Below, piece by piece: positions 27,215 to 35,283 of a stretch of DNA of 64,000 nt. Each line of letters starts with the position of its first letter. Within the stretch, counting starts at the first letter, position 1. This DNA is from Caballeronia telluris (GTDB taxonomy: Bacteria; Pseudomonadota; Gammaproteobacteria; Burkholderiales; Burkholderiaceae), in NCBI RefSeq assembly GCF_001544495.1, contig NZ_FCNZ02000003.1, positions 248,001 through 312,000 on the forward strand. Reading direction: 5' to 3'. The notes beneath the pieces are model-generated. The model did not search any database and was not told the origin of the DNA. It saw nothing but the letters and a program-made list of their open reading frames with translations. Position numbers and translations under genes: made by a program.

Positions 27215-28339
27215 ATGAAAAAGACTCTGATTGTGGCGGCCGTATCCGCTTCGTTCGCCACTGCCGCGAGTGCGCAGAGCAGCGTGACGCTGTACGGCCT
27301 CATCGATGCAGGTTTTGCTTACACGAACAACGTGGCAAACACGGGCGCTGGCCCGGATCAACAGGTGTCGAAGTTCGGCATGACGAGCGGCAACCTGCAA
27401 GGCAGCCGTTGGGGCCTGCGCGGTCAGGAAGACCTGGGTGGTGGCCTGAAAGCCGTCTTCACGTTGGAAAACGGATTTAACATCACGAATGGCACGGCTT
27501 CCCAAGGTGGCCGTCAGTTCGGCCGTCAGGCGTACGTCGGCCTGTCGAGCGCAACTGCAGGTACCGTGACGCTCGGTCGCCAGTACGACTCCGTCGTCGA
27601 CTATCTGGGCCCGATCACGTCGAACGGCAGCTGGGGCGGCACGTATTTCTCGCATCCGTTCGATAACGACAACACGAACAACTCGTTCCGTGTGAACAAC
27701 GCGATCAAGTATCAGAGCGTGAATTACGGCGGCTTCACGTTCGGCGGCGTGTACGGCTTCTCGAACGACGCAGGCGGCTTCGCCAACAACCGCGCTTACA
27801 GCGCCGGCATGCAGTATGCCAACGGCCCGTTCAAGATCGCGGCAGCTTACCTGCAAACGCAAGGTGCAGGCGCTGCGGCAGCCGATGGCACGATCGTTGG
27901 CGCGATCGCTGATCCGGTGCTCGCGTCGGACAGCCGCCGCACGCGTACGTACGGCGTGGGTGCAAACTACTCGGTCGGCGCGCTGGTGTTCGGCGGCGTG
28001 TGGACGCAGACTCGCCTCGACGAGTCGGCGTTGTTCGGCAACGGCAGCTTCAACAACTTTGAGTTGAACGCCCGCTACAACGTCACGCCGGCACTTGCAC
28101 TGGGCGGCGCCTACACGTACACCCGCGCAAGGTTCGACGGAGTGAACGACGACCATCGGTACGCTTACCATCAGTTCGGTTTGCAAGCCGACTACCTGCT
28201 GTCGAAGCGCACTGACATCTACGCAGAAGGCGTCGTGCAGACCACGCGCTCGGGCGTTCAGGCGCAAATCGCCGGCACCGATCCTTCGTCGAGCAACCAC
28301 CAGGTCGTGGTGTCGGCTGGTATCCGTCACCGCTTCTAA
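27215..28339 (+). CDS. General porin (Burkholderia OmpC-like, Porin_4 family)
   Basis: A 374-residue outer-membrane trimeric porin for small hydrophilic solutes. The signal peptide MKKTLIVAAVSASFATAASA is cleaved before QSSVTLYGLIDAGF, the classic mature start of betaproteobacterial porins. Sixteen beta strands with alternating pattern follow, along with the loop-3-like GRQYDSVVDYLGP. The last strand ends in GIRHRF, the C-terminal Phe needed for Bam-dependent assembly. Translation uses the ATG at 27215 after AAAGGA. Codons are markedly biased to CTG, GGC and AAC, as expected of an abundant protein. Confidence 0.95.
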   Translation: MKKTLIVAAVSASFATAASAQSSVTLYGLIDAGFAYTNNVANTGAGPDQQVSKFGMTSGNLQGSRWGLRGQEDLGGGLKAVFTLENGFNITNGTASQGGRQFGRQAYVGLSSATAGTVTLGRQYDSVVDYLGPITSNGSWGGTYFSHPFDNDNTNNSFRVNNAIKYQSVNYGGFTFGGVYGFSNDAGGFANNRAYSAGMQYANGPFKIAAAYLQTQGAGAAAADGTIVGAIADPVLASDSRRTRTYGVGANYSVGALVFGGVWTQTRLDESALFGNGSFNNFELNARYNVTPALALGGAYTYTRARFDGVNDDHRYAYHQFGLQADYLLSKRTDIYAEGVVQTTRSGVQAQIAGTDPSSSNHQVVVSAGIRHRF

Positions 28340-28367
28340 AGCGGTTTGATCTGTAAGCAGTAGCAGA

Positions 28368-28403
28368 AATGCAAAAGGGCGCCGCAAGGCGCCCTTTTGC
28401 ATT
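28368..28403 (+). terminator. Long perfect hairpin after the porin
   Basis: A 16-bp perfect stem, AATGCAAAAGGGCGCC pairing with GGCGCCCTTTTGCATT, closes a GCAA tetraloop 28 nt after the porin stop. The U-rich part is inside the stem rather than after it, so it may stabilise the 3' end as much as terminate. Confidence 0.7.
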
Positions 28404-28525
28404 GCGGCCGTCGACAATGCGCGATGCCGCGGCAATCGGCCGATGCAGCCCCAAATGCTCTACCATGCAGACGAAGGCCGCGTGCTTCACCCTCAGGCGG
28501 CCCATTCGCCGTCAGGAGAAGAAGC

Positions 28526-28972
28526 ATGAAACAAGGATTCAGACCGTATTTCGGCTTGGCGATCGCGCTGATGTTTTCACTGTCGACATCCACGGCTGTG
28601 CTTGCCGAGACGGTACCGCTGAAGGCGAATCTGCAACCGTCGGCCGAAGTGCCGCCGCGCGTGAGCAAGGGACATGGCATCGTCGACGCACAATTCGATA
28701 CCACCACCAAGACGCTGACGTGGACTGCCAGCTACGACGAGCTCTCCGGCCCGGTCACGATGGCGCATTTTCACGGCCCCGCGCCCGTTGGGCAGAACGC
28801 CAAGCCGCAAGTGACGGTCGACAAGAGCGCGCTCGCGAGTCCGATGAAGGGGCAGGCCACGCTCACCGACCAGCAAATCACGGATCTGATGGCCGGCCAG
28901 TGGTACTTCAACATCCACACAGCCGAGAATCCATCGGGCGAAATTCGCGGACAGGTCGTCCCGGCAAACTGA
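28526..28972 (+). CDS. Exported CHRD-domain protein
   Basis: A 148-residue secreted protein. A 29-residue signal peptide (GLAIALMFSLSTSTAVLA) precedes one CHRD domain (PF07452). Domain hallmarks are LQPSAEVPP, MAHFHGPAPVGQN and FNIHTAENPSGEIRGQ. CHRD domains were defined in chordin and occur in many bacterial exported proteins; the function in bacteria is unknown. AGGAG lies 8 nt before the ATG at 28526. The gene stands alone between the porin hairpin and a hydrolase gene, with a perfect 14-bp palindrome (CGGCATCGATGCCG, 28975-28988) just past its stop. Confidence 0.87.
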   Translation: MKQGFRPYFGLAIALMFSLSTSTAVLAETVPLKANLQPSAEVPPRVSKGHGIVDAQFDTTTKTLTWTASYDELSGPVTMAHFHGPAPVGQNAKPQVTVDKSALASPMKGQATLTDQQITDLMAGQWYFNIHTAENPSGEIRGQVVPAN

Positions 28973-29020
28973 CGCGGCATCGATGCCGACACACGAGCAA
29001 CACGACGCGGAGCGTTCCGA

Positions 29021-29971
29021 ATGAGCTGGCAAAGTGCGCTGGCGTGCTGGATCGTGCGTCGCCGATTGCGGCCGGAGACGGCGAAGCCGGTGATCGACGT
29101 TGCGCGCGCGCGCGCGTACGCGGCGCGGCGCGTCTGGGCGCCGAAAGTCCCGGCCGGCTGGCGCCTGACGGAACACTATGCCGCCCGCGACCTCCCGCTG
29201 CGGGGCGAGTGGCTGACGCCGGACACCGTCGCCGCGAAGCAAGCCACCATCTTGTATCTGCACGGCGGCGGCTATTATTTCTGTTCGCCGCGCAGCCATC
29301 GGTCGGTGGTCTTCCCGCTTGCCACGCTCGCACGCGCGCGCGCTTTTTCCCTCGACTATCGGCTCGCGCCGGAACACCGCTTCCCGTGCGCGCTCGACGA
29401 CGCCGTCGCCGCCTACCGCCGTCTGCTTGCCGACGGCATTCCGGCCCGGTCGATCGCGATTGCCGGCGATTCGGCCGGCGGCGGTCTTGCGCTCGCGATG
29501 CTCCACGCGTTGCGCGACGCGTCCGACCCGCTGCCCGCCTGCGCGGTGCTGTTTTCGCCCTGGACGGACCTCGCCTCGACGGGCGCATCCATCGTGACCA
29601 ACGACGGTCGCGATCCGATGTTCCACGGCGCGGCCCTCGCACGCGCGGCGAAGCTCTATCTGGGCGATGCCGATCCGAAAAATCCCGGCGCGTCGCCGCT
29701 ATACGGCCGTTTCGACGATCTTCCGCCGCTCCTGATCCAGGCCGGCGACACCGAAGTCCTGCTCGACGATTCCGTGCGCGTCGCGGAAAAAGCGCGCGCG
29801 GCGGGCGTGATCGTCGATCTCGAAATCTGGAGGAACGTGCCGCACTGCTTTCAGCTTTGCGCGCCCTTCATGCCCGAAGCGAACCGGGCGCTCGCCCGCG
29901 CGGCGGCGTTCATCCGCGAAACCACGAGCGGCAAGGCGCCTCACCGGCTGCCTGAAACGTCGATCGTCTGA
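29021..29971 (+). CDS. Alpha/beta hydrolase of the HSL (hormone-sensitive lipase) family
   Basis: A 316-residue esterase or lipase-like enzyme. The oxyanion motif HGGG is at residues 81-84 (LYLHGGGYYFCSP). The nucleophile elbow GDSAGGG puts Ser151. Probable acid and base are Asp249 (EVLLDDSV) and His275 (NVPHCFQ). DYRLAPEHRFP is typical of family IV esterases. There is no signal peptide, so it is probably cytoplasmic. The natural substrate is unknown. Its last 31 nt overlap the 3' end of the EcsC gene on the other strand. Confidence 0.9.
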   Translation: MSWQSALACWIVRRRLRPETAKPVIDVARARAYAARRVWAPKVPAGWRLTEHYAARDLPLRGEWLTPDTVAAKQATILYLHGGGYYFCSPRSHRSVVFPLATLARARAFSLDYRLAPEHRFPCALDDAVAAYRRLLADGIPARSIAIAGDSAGGGLALAMLHALRDASDPLPACAVLFSPWTDLASTGASIVTNDGRDPMFHGAALARAAKLYLGDADPKNPGASPLYGRFDDLPPLLIQAGDTEVLLDDSVRVAEKARAAGVIVDLEIWRNVPHCFQLCAPFMPEANRALARAAAFIRETTSGKAPHRLPETSIV

Positions 29972-30789
29972 TACGCGCGCTCGACGGCCAGTTGGCCGTA
30001 CTGCCGCTCGAGCCTGCGCACGGCGAAGTGGCCGTGCGCCATCTGCTGGAAGTGGTCGATGAAGACGGTGTTCACCATCGCGCCGAGCACCGCGCCGATC
30101 GCCGGAATCGACTTGGCCGCGACCTGTTCGCTGACCTGTACCGAAAAGCGCGACGCGATCGTGTGCAGGAACTTGATGAGCGCCGTCGATCCGTGGCTGC
30201 TCAAACCCTTCGCGGCGATCTCGTTCGTCGCGCGCGACACCGACTGCGCCAGCGCGCCGCGCACGATGAAATAGCCGATGTCGGCGTTGTCGTCGCTTTT
30301 GGCCGGGCCGCCCATGCCGAGCACCATCATGCATTGCAGTTGCGTGTCGATGCGATGGATGTCCTCGCCCTCGCTGCGCGCGATATCGCAGATGGAACGA
30401 AACATCAGCGTCGTCGTGACCGGCAGCTCGACCGGCAGCGCGAAAAGTCCGAACGCGCCGCCCGCGGCGCCGGTCGTCGCGACGGCCAGCTTGTGCATCA
30501 GGTTGTGCGGCTTGTCGGGCGGCGGCGCCATCAGCGAATCGTGCGGCCCGGTTTTGCCGAGCGTGCGCAGCGCGAGTTGCAGGCATTTGCGAAGCGCGAC
30601 CTGCGTGGCTTCGTCGATTTTCTCCTGCGCGACGCCGGGCATTTTCGCCATCAGTTTTTCGATCGGCGCGCCGACGACGCTCGCGAGCTTCATCGTCAGC
30701 GACGGGCTTTCGAGCGCGTCCTTTGCGCGGCGAAGCGACTCGAGATCATCGGCGGAAAGGGGCGTGGTGGCGATCGGCGTGGGTTCCAT
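29941..30789 (-). CDS. EcsC-family protein
   Basis: A 282-residue protein of the EcsC family (PF12787). The recognisable core runs from MHKLAVATTGAAGGAFGLFA through LPVTTTLMFRSICDIARSEG to a final helical bundle. A hydrophobic Gly/Ala-rich stretch near residues 105-130 suggests membrane association. Bacillus EcsC is encoded beside the EcsAB ABC transporter, but there is no such partner here and its biochemical role is unknown. It is divergent from the DHA2 exporter and overlaps the hydrolase gene by 31 nt at the 3' end. Confidence 0.85.
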   Translation of the reverse strand: MEPTPIATTPLSADDLESLRRAKDALESPSLTMKLASVVGAPIEKLMAKMPGVAQEKIDEATQVALRKCLQLALRTLGKTGPHDSLMAPPPDKPHNLMHKLAVATTGAAGGAFGLFALPVELPVTTTLMFRSICDIARSEGEDIHRIDTQLQCMMVLGMGGPAKSDDNADIGYFIVRGALAQSVSRATNEIAAKGLSSHGSTALIKFLHTIASRFSVQVSEQVAAKSIPAIGAVLGAMVNTVFIDHFQQMAHGHFAVRRLERQYGQLAVERAYQTIDVSGSR

Positions 30790-30846
30790 TTTTGGCTTCT
30801 TGAAATAGTAAAAGAGTGAATCGGGAACGGTTAGAGCGCATTCACA

Positions 30847-30877
30847 TGCTAAGATTCGATTTCCGTTGACTAGTCAA
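30847..30877 (+). promoter_or_regulatory. Extended -10 promoter with palindromic operator for the exporter-marR operon
   Basis: TGCTAAGAT (30847-30855) is an extended -10. A perfect 12-bp palindrome, TTGACTAGTCAA (30866-30877), starts 10 nt downstream, so it would cover the transcription start. It ends 17 nt before the exporter ATG. MarR proteins typically bind such palindromes, and the operon encodes a MarR. Confidence 0.6.
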
Positions 30878-30894
30878 TCATTGCGGTATCAAAA

Positions 30895-32490
30895 ATGGCC
30901 GTTCATACAGCCGCGCAACATTCCAGTTCCCAGGTTCTTCCGTTTCGCGAATCGCTGATGGCGATGCTCGGCATCTCGTTCGTGACGATGCTCGTCGCGC
31001 TCGACCAGACCGTCGTCGGCACCGCGCTTCCGACGATCGTCGCCGAACTCAAGGGCTTCGACCTGTACGCGTGGGTCGCCACGTCCTATCTGCTCACGTC
31101 CGTCATCACGGTACCGATTTTCGGCCGGCTTGGCGATTACTACGGGCGCAAACCGTTCGTGATCGCGTCGATCGCTGTGTTCACCGTGGCGTCGGTGCTG
31201 TGCGGGCTCGCGAACAGCATGATGTTCCTCGTGCTCGCGCGCGGCTTGCAGGGCATCGGCGGCGGGATGCTGGTCGGCACCGCGTTCGCGTGCATCGCGG
31301 ATCTTTTCCCCGACAACGTCGTGCGTCTGCGCTGGCAGGTGCTGATGAGTTCGGCGTTCGGCATCGCGAACGCGGTCGGGCCGTCGCTCGGCGGTTTCCT
31401 GACCGAATACTACGGCTGGCGCTCGGTGTTCTACGTGAATCTGCCGGTCGGCGCGGTGTCGCTGTTTTTCGTCTGGCGATACCTGCCGCATTTGCGACAC
31501 GTCGCGCACGAAGGGAAGATGCGGCTCGACTGGCCGGGCGCCGCGCTGATCGCCGTCGCGCTCGGCTCGCTGCAAATGTTCGTCGAAACCGTGCCGAAAC
31601 ACGGCCTGACGCTCGAGACGGCCGCGCTGATCGCGGTGAGCGTCGCGAGCGCGATCGCGCTGTGGATGTGGGAGAAGCGCTGCGCCTACGCGATTCTTCC
31701 GATCGACATGTTTCGCAACAAGAGCCTCGCCGCGCTTTTCACACTCGGCATTCTTGGCGGCTTCACGATGTTTTCGCTGCTGTTCTACGCGCCGCTCCTG
31801 TTCCAGGGCGGCTTCGGAATGTCGCCGAAGGACGCCGGGCTGATGATTACGCCGCTCGTCGTGTTCATCACGATCGGCAGTATCGCGAACGGGCGCATCG
31901 TGACGCGTGTGAAGAATCCGAACGCGATGCTCTACGTCGGCTTCGGGCTTCTGGTGATCGCGTGCCTCGGCACGGTGATCGCAACGCGCGCGATGCCGCG
32001 TCCGATCCTGATGACGTTCATGCTGATCGGCGGTCTCGGCCTCGGCTTCGTGATGCCGAACCTGACCGTCTTCGCGCAGCAGACGGCGGGCCGCCAGCAT
32101 CTCGGCATCGCCACGGCGCTTTTGCAATCGCTGCGGATGATCGGCGGGATGATCGGCACGGCGCTGACCGGGACGCTCGTCACGCACCTCTACGCGAGCG
32201 GCGTGCAGCTTGCGCTGGAAAAGGATCACGCGACGCACTGGCTCGCCGAACTCGCCGATCCGCAGATCCTCATCAATCGCGACGCTCAGGACACGCTCCT
32301 CGCGCAGCTCAGTGCCGCCGGGCACAACGGCGCGCTGCTGCTCGAGGCGGCGCGCGAGGCGCTCGTCGCCGCGATTCACATCGGGCTTGCGCTCGCGGCG
32401 GTCGTCGCGGTGATTTCGCTGTGGCAGTCGCGCCGCGTGCCGCCGGTGCGCCTGAAGGGGCCCGTCGAACCGACGGTCGCCGCCGAATGA
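30895..32490 (+). CDS. DHA2-family MFS multidrug exporter (EmrB-like)
   Basis: A 531-residue transporter with about 14 hydrophobic helices. The DHA2 start MLVALDQTVVGTALPTIVAE is diagnostic of drug:H+ antiporters of the EmrB/QacA group. The A-motif is GRLGDYYGRKPFV, and the motif C region GPSLGGFLTEYYGWR follows. The final helix is followed by a short basic tail. There is no EmrA-type membrane-fusion gene nearby, so it may work alone in the inner membrane or use a distant partner. The marR gene follows, consistent with substrate-induced derepression through the palindrome at 30866-30877. Confidence 0.92.
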   Translation: MAVHTAAQHSSSQVLPFRESLMAMLGISFVTMLVALDQTVVGTALPTIVAELKGFDLYAWVATSYLLTSVITVPIFGRLGDYYGRKPFVIASIAVFTVASVLCGLANSMMFLVLARGLQGIGGGMLVGTAFACIADLFPDNVVRLRWQVLMSSAFGIANAVGPSLGGFLTEYYGWRSVFYVNLPVGAVSLFFVWRYLPHLRHVAHEGKMRLDWPGAALIAVALGSLQMFVETVPKHGLTLETAALIAVSVASAIALWMWEKRCAYAILPIDMFRNKSLAALFTLGILGGFTMFSLLFYAPLLFQGGFGMSPKDAGLMITPLVVFITIGSIANGRIVTRVKNPNAMLYVGFGLLVIACLGTVIATRAMPRPILMTFMLIGGLGLGFVMPNLTVFAQQTAGRQHLGIATALLQSLRMIGGMIGTALTGTLVTHLYASGVQLALEKDHATHWLAELADPQILINRDAQDTLLAQLSAAGHNGALLLEAAREALVAAIHIGLALAAVVAVISLWQSRRVPPVRLKGPVEPTVAAE

Positions 32491-32522
32491 ACTTGCTGGA
32501 ACGTACAGCCGGAAGACAGAGC

Positions 32523-32978
32523 ATGGAAGAACAGGACCGTATCGCCGTCGTTCAGCAGTTCGGACGCACTTACCGCGCGTTCATGTCGGCGTTCGAATCG
32601 CAGGTCGGCCAGCCGATGCCGCGCTGGCGCATCCTGCGCGCGCTGCACGAGCACGCGGGCGTGCTGTCGCAGAAGAAGCTGGTGGAGCAGTTGCGCGTCG
32701 ATCCGGGCGCGCTCACGCGCCAGTTGAAGGCGCTGGAGGCGCTCGGCTGGATTACGCGCAGCGTCGACGCGCGCGACAACCGCGTTTCCAACGTCGTGTT
32801 GACCGACGACGGCCGCGCTGCCGTCGATGCCGGCCTGCCGCGCAGGAACGCGTTCCTGCACGACACGATGGCGTCGCTGCCCGACGACGCCATCGCCGCG
32901 TTGTCCGATGCGCTGCGCATGCTGGAGCAGCGCATCCAGACGGTGACGGCGTCGAACGCCGCCAGCGACGACGTCTAG
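32523..32978 (+). CDS. MarR-family transcriptional regulator
   Basis: A 151-residue winged-helix repressor. The DNA-binding core is WRILRALHEHAGVLSQKKLV then LRVDPGALTRQLKALEALGW, and the wing is SVDARDNRVSNVVLTDDG. The ATG at 32523 has GGAAGA six nt upstream; an in-frame ATG at 32487 overlaps the exporter stop (ATGA) but lacks a ribosome site. It is the second gene of the exporter operon and is likely its own repressor. Its 3' end overlaps the convergent deaminase gene by 4 nt. Confidence 0.92.
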   Translation: MEEQDRIAVVQQFGRTYRAFMSAFESQVGQPMPRWRILRALHEHAGVLSQKKLVEQLRVDPGALTRQLKALEALGWITRSVDARDNRVSNVVLTDDGRAAVDAGLPRRNAFLHDTMASLPDDAIAALSDALRMLEQRIQTVTASNAASDDV

Positions 32979-34249
32979 AAAAACGTCTCGATCACTTCGG
33001 TCACGCGGAACTTCTGATCGACGACCAGCACCTGGCGCCACTTGTCGAACGTCAGGCACGGGTGCGAGATGTCGAACGCGATCATGTCGCCGACCTTTAC
33101 GTCGTCGCCCGGCTTGATGCGCAGATACGCGTGCTGATCCATCAGGCCGAAGATTTCCCAGCCGTCGCCGGGGGTGACGTCGCGCGGCGCGTCGTTGCCC
33201 GGCCGATAGTGCCGCGCCGGCTCCGGCATGCCGGCATCGAACGCGGAATCGCGCTTGCCGAGACCGATGATCGCGCGATCCGGCTCCGGAATCGACTGCA
33301 CGTAGGCCCATAGTTGCAGCGCCGGCTTCAATCCCTGCCCCATTTTCTTCGCGATCGGATTGCGTGCAAAAATCTCGTTCTGCGCTTTCTTGTAGATGCC
33401 GACGTCGTGCGTCAGATAGCAGCCGGGGCGCAGCACGACTTCGATCACGTCGCTGTTCGCCTTCGCGAATTCATCGGCGACGACGTCGTACCACGCCGAT
33501 CCCGCGCCCGACAAAATGGCCGGTTTGCGTGTGATCTTGCCTTCCGATACGAGCGCGCGCGTGATCGCCACCGCGTCCTGGAGGAATTCGCGCACCTTCG
33601 ACTCATCCTGCAGCACGCCTTCGTACAGTTCCACGCCGGCGAGGCGAATCATGTCCGGCCAGCGCGCGATGGCGGCCAGCACGGCTTCTCGCTGGGCTTG
33701 ATCGCGCACGCCGGTGCGTCCGCCCGGCACGCCGAGTTCGATCAGCACGTTCAACGGCTTCTTCACGCTGCTGAAGAATTCGCCCAGTTGATCGACGCCG
33801 TCCGCCGAATCGACCAGACAGAAGAACTCGAAATTCGGATCGGTCAGCAGCTCGGCGATCATGCCCATGTTGCGCTTTCCGACGAGCTGGTTCGCGAGCA
33901 GCACGCGATGCACGCCGCCGCGATACGCCGCGCGCACCTGATGAGCGGTCGCGAGCGTGATGCCCCACGCTCCCGTTTCGAGCTGGCGACGGAACAGTTG
34001 CGGCGCCATCGTCGTCTTGCCGTGCGGTGCGAGCTTCACGCCGTATTCCGCGACGAACGCCTGCATCCACTTCAGGTTGTGTTCGATGCGGTCCGCGTAC
34101 AGCACGGCGGCCGGCAGGCTCACGTCTTCTTCGAGCAGATTCCAGTCGAGACGTCCCGCATCGCCGAGATTGATGCCCGTGCCCGGCACCATGCCGAGAC
34201 CCTTGCCGAACGGGTCGATTGTCGCGTTCTGATAGTTTGTAACTTTCAT
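32975..34249 (-). CDS. Fold-type III PLP amino-acid deaminase (DSD1/D-threonine aldolase-like)
   Basis: A 424-residue pyridoxal-phosphate enzyme with an alanine-racemase barrel and a C-terminal D-serine-dehydratase-like domain (PF14031). The Schiff-base lysine is Lys78 in VKLAPHGKTTMAPQ. The C-terminal metal site probably uses the His and Cys of DISHPCLTF near the end. Family members act on D-amino acids, removing ammonia from D-serine or D-threonine or cleaving hydroxy amino acids. It is divergent from an RpiR regulator followed by an N-acyl-D-amino-acid deacylase and a RidA, so a D-amino-acid pathway is likely. The exact substrate is unknown. Confidence 0.88.
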   Translation of the reverse strand: MKVTNYQNATIDPFGKGLGMVPGTGINLGDAGRLDWNLLEEDVSLPAAVLYADRIEHNLKWMQAFVAEYGVKLAPHGKTTMAPQLFRRQLETGAWGITLATAHQVRAAYRGGVHRVLLANQLVGKRNMGMIAELLTDPNFEFFCLVDSADGVDQLGEFFSSVKKPLNVLIELGVPGGRTGVRDQAQREAVLAAIARWPDMIRLAGVELYEGVLQDESKVREFLQDAVAITRALVSEGKITRKPAILSGAGSAWYDVVADEFAKANSDVIEVVLRPGCYLTHDVGIYKKAQNEIFARNPIAKKMGQGLKPALQLWAYVQSIPEPDRAIIGLGKRDSAFDAGMPEPARHYRPGNDAPRDVTPGDGWEIFGLMDQHAYLRIKPGDDVKVGDMIAFDISHPCLTFDKWRQVLVVDQKFRVTEVIETFF

Positions 34250-34321
34250 GTGCTGCTACTCCATCGTCCGTTTAAATAGAGTTCTGTCGATACTTAACTG
34301 GCGCCAAGGTTGACGTCCACA

Positions 34322-34365
34322 TGGTACCGAAAGTACGATGCGGGATAAATTGTTATTTAGTACCA
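34322..34365. promoter_or_regulatory. Candidate RpiR operator in the divergent promoter
   Basis: TGGTAC (34322-34327) and GTACCA (34360-34365) are exact inverted partners. A third GTAC lies at 34333-34336, forming GTAC-CGAAA-GTAC with the first. The cluster sits between the deaminase and the RpiR gene, where a shared regulator would act. Confidence 0.45.
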
Positions 34366-34394
34366 AGACGGTTCCTTTTCTGGTTTTTGCCTGG

Positions 34395-35282
34395 ATGAAT
34401 GCTTCCTCTGAAACGCTTGGCTTCGACATCGTCGCCCGGATCGCCGAGCGCGCGCCCGAACTGCGTTCGGCGGAGCGCAAGGTGGCGGCGCTGATCCTCG
34501 ACGATCTCACCGGCGCGTCGCGCGCTAGCATCGGCGCGCTCGCAGAAAAGGCCGAGGTGAGCATCGCGACGGTGACGCGTTTCGCGAAGGCGGTCGGCTG
34601 CGACGACGTGCGCGAGCTGAAACTGCGGCTCGCGCAGGCGGCGGCGGTCGGCCAGCGTTTCCTGAAGCGCGAGCCCGACGACTTGCCCGATTCGCTCGCG
34701 ACGCGCATCTTCGAGGAAGTGCAGACGACGCTCGCGCACAACCAGGGCGCGCTGCGCGGCGCACCGATCGAAGCCGCCGCCGACGCGCTCGGCGAAGCCG
34801 CGATGATCTACGTGTTCGGCATGGGCGGCGGCTCGACCGCGCTTTCCGACGAGATGCGCTTTCGGCTCGTGCGGCTCGGTCGTCCGGTCGCGTCGTATCA
34901 GGATGGTTTGCTGCAGCGCATGGTGGCCGCGACGTTGTCGAAGGAGCACGTCGTCGTGGCGTTGTCGGTGACGGGACAGACGCCGGAGATGGTCGAAAGC
35001 TGCCGGCTCGCGCGTGAATACGGCGCGCGCGTGATCGCGCTGACCGCGCCGGCTTCGCCGCTCGCGCAGCTCGCCGACTGGCTGATCCCGATCATCGCGA
35101 TCGAAACGGATTTCATCTACAAGCCGTCGTCGTCGCGTTACGCGATGATGATGGCGCTCGACCTGCTCGTTACCGAACTGGCCGTCAAGCAGGCGAGCCA
35201 CAGCCGCGAATTGCTGCGCCGCATGAAACACGCGCTCGATGCGCATCGCGGCGGCGGCGAGCGCCAACCTCTGGGAGACTGA
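34395..35282 (+). CDS. MurR/RpiR-family transcriptional regulator
   Basis: A 295-residue regulator with an N-terminal HTH_6 domain (LRSAERKVAALILDDLTGAS, then LAEKAEVSIATVTRFAKAVG) and a C-terminal SIS sugar-isomerase-like effector domain (IYVFGMGGGSTALSDEMRFR to about residue 270). The ATG at 34395 starts a normal protein. An in-frame ATG at 34338 would add 19 residues and lie inside the operator-like repeats, so I prefer the shorter form. It is the first gene of an operon with the deacylase (2-nt gap). The effector may be a D-amino acid or N-acyl derivative; this is inference. Confidence 0.9.
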   Translation: MNASSETLGFDIVARIAERAPELRSAERKVAALILDDLTGASRASIGALAEKAEVSIATVTRFAKAVGCDDVRELKLRLAQAAAVGQRFLKREPDDLPDSLATRIFEEVQTTLAHNQGALRGAPIEAAADALGEAAMIYVFGMGGGSTALSDEMRFRLVRLGRPVASYQDGLLQRMVAATLSKEHVVVALSVTGQTPEMVESCRLAREYGARVIALTAPASPLAQLADWLIPIIAIETDFIYKPSSSRYAMMMALDLLVTELAVKQASHSRELLRRMKHALDAHRGGGERQPLGD

Positions 35283-35283
35283 C

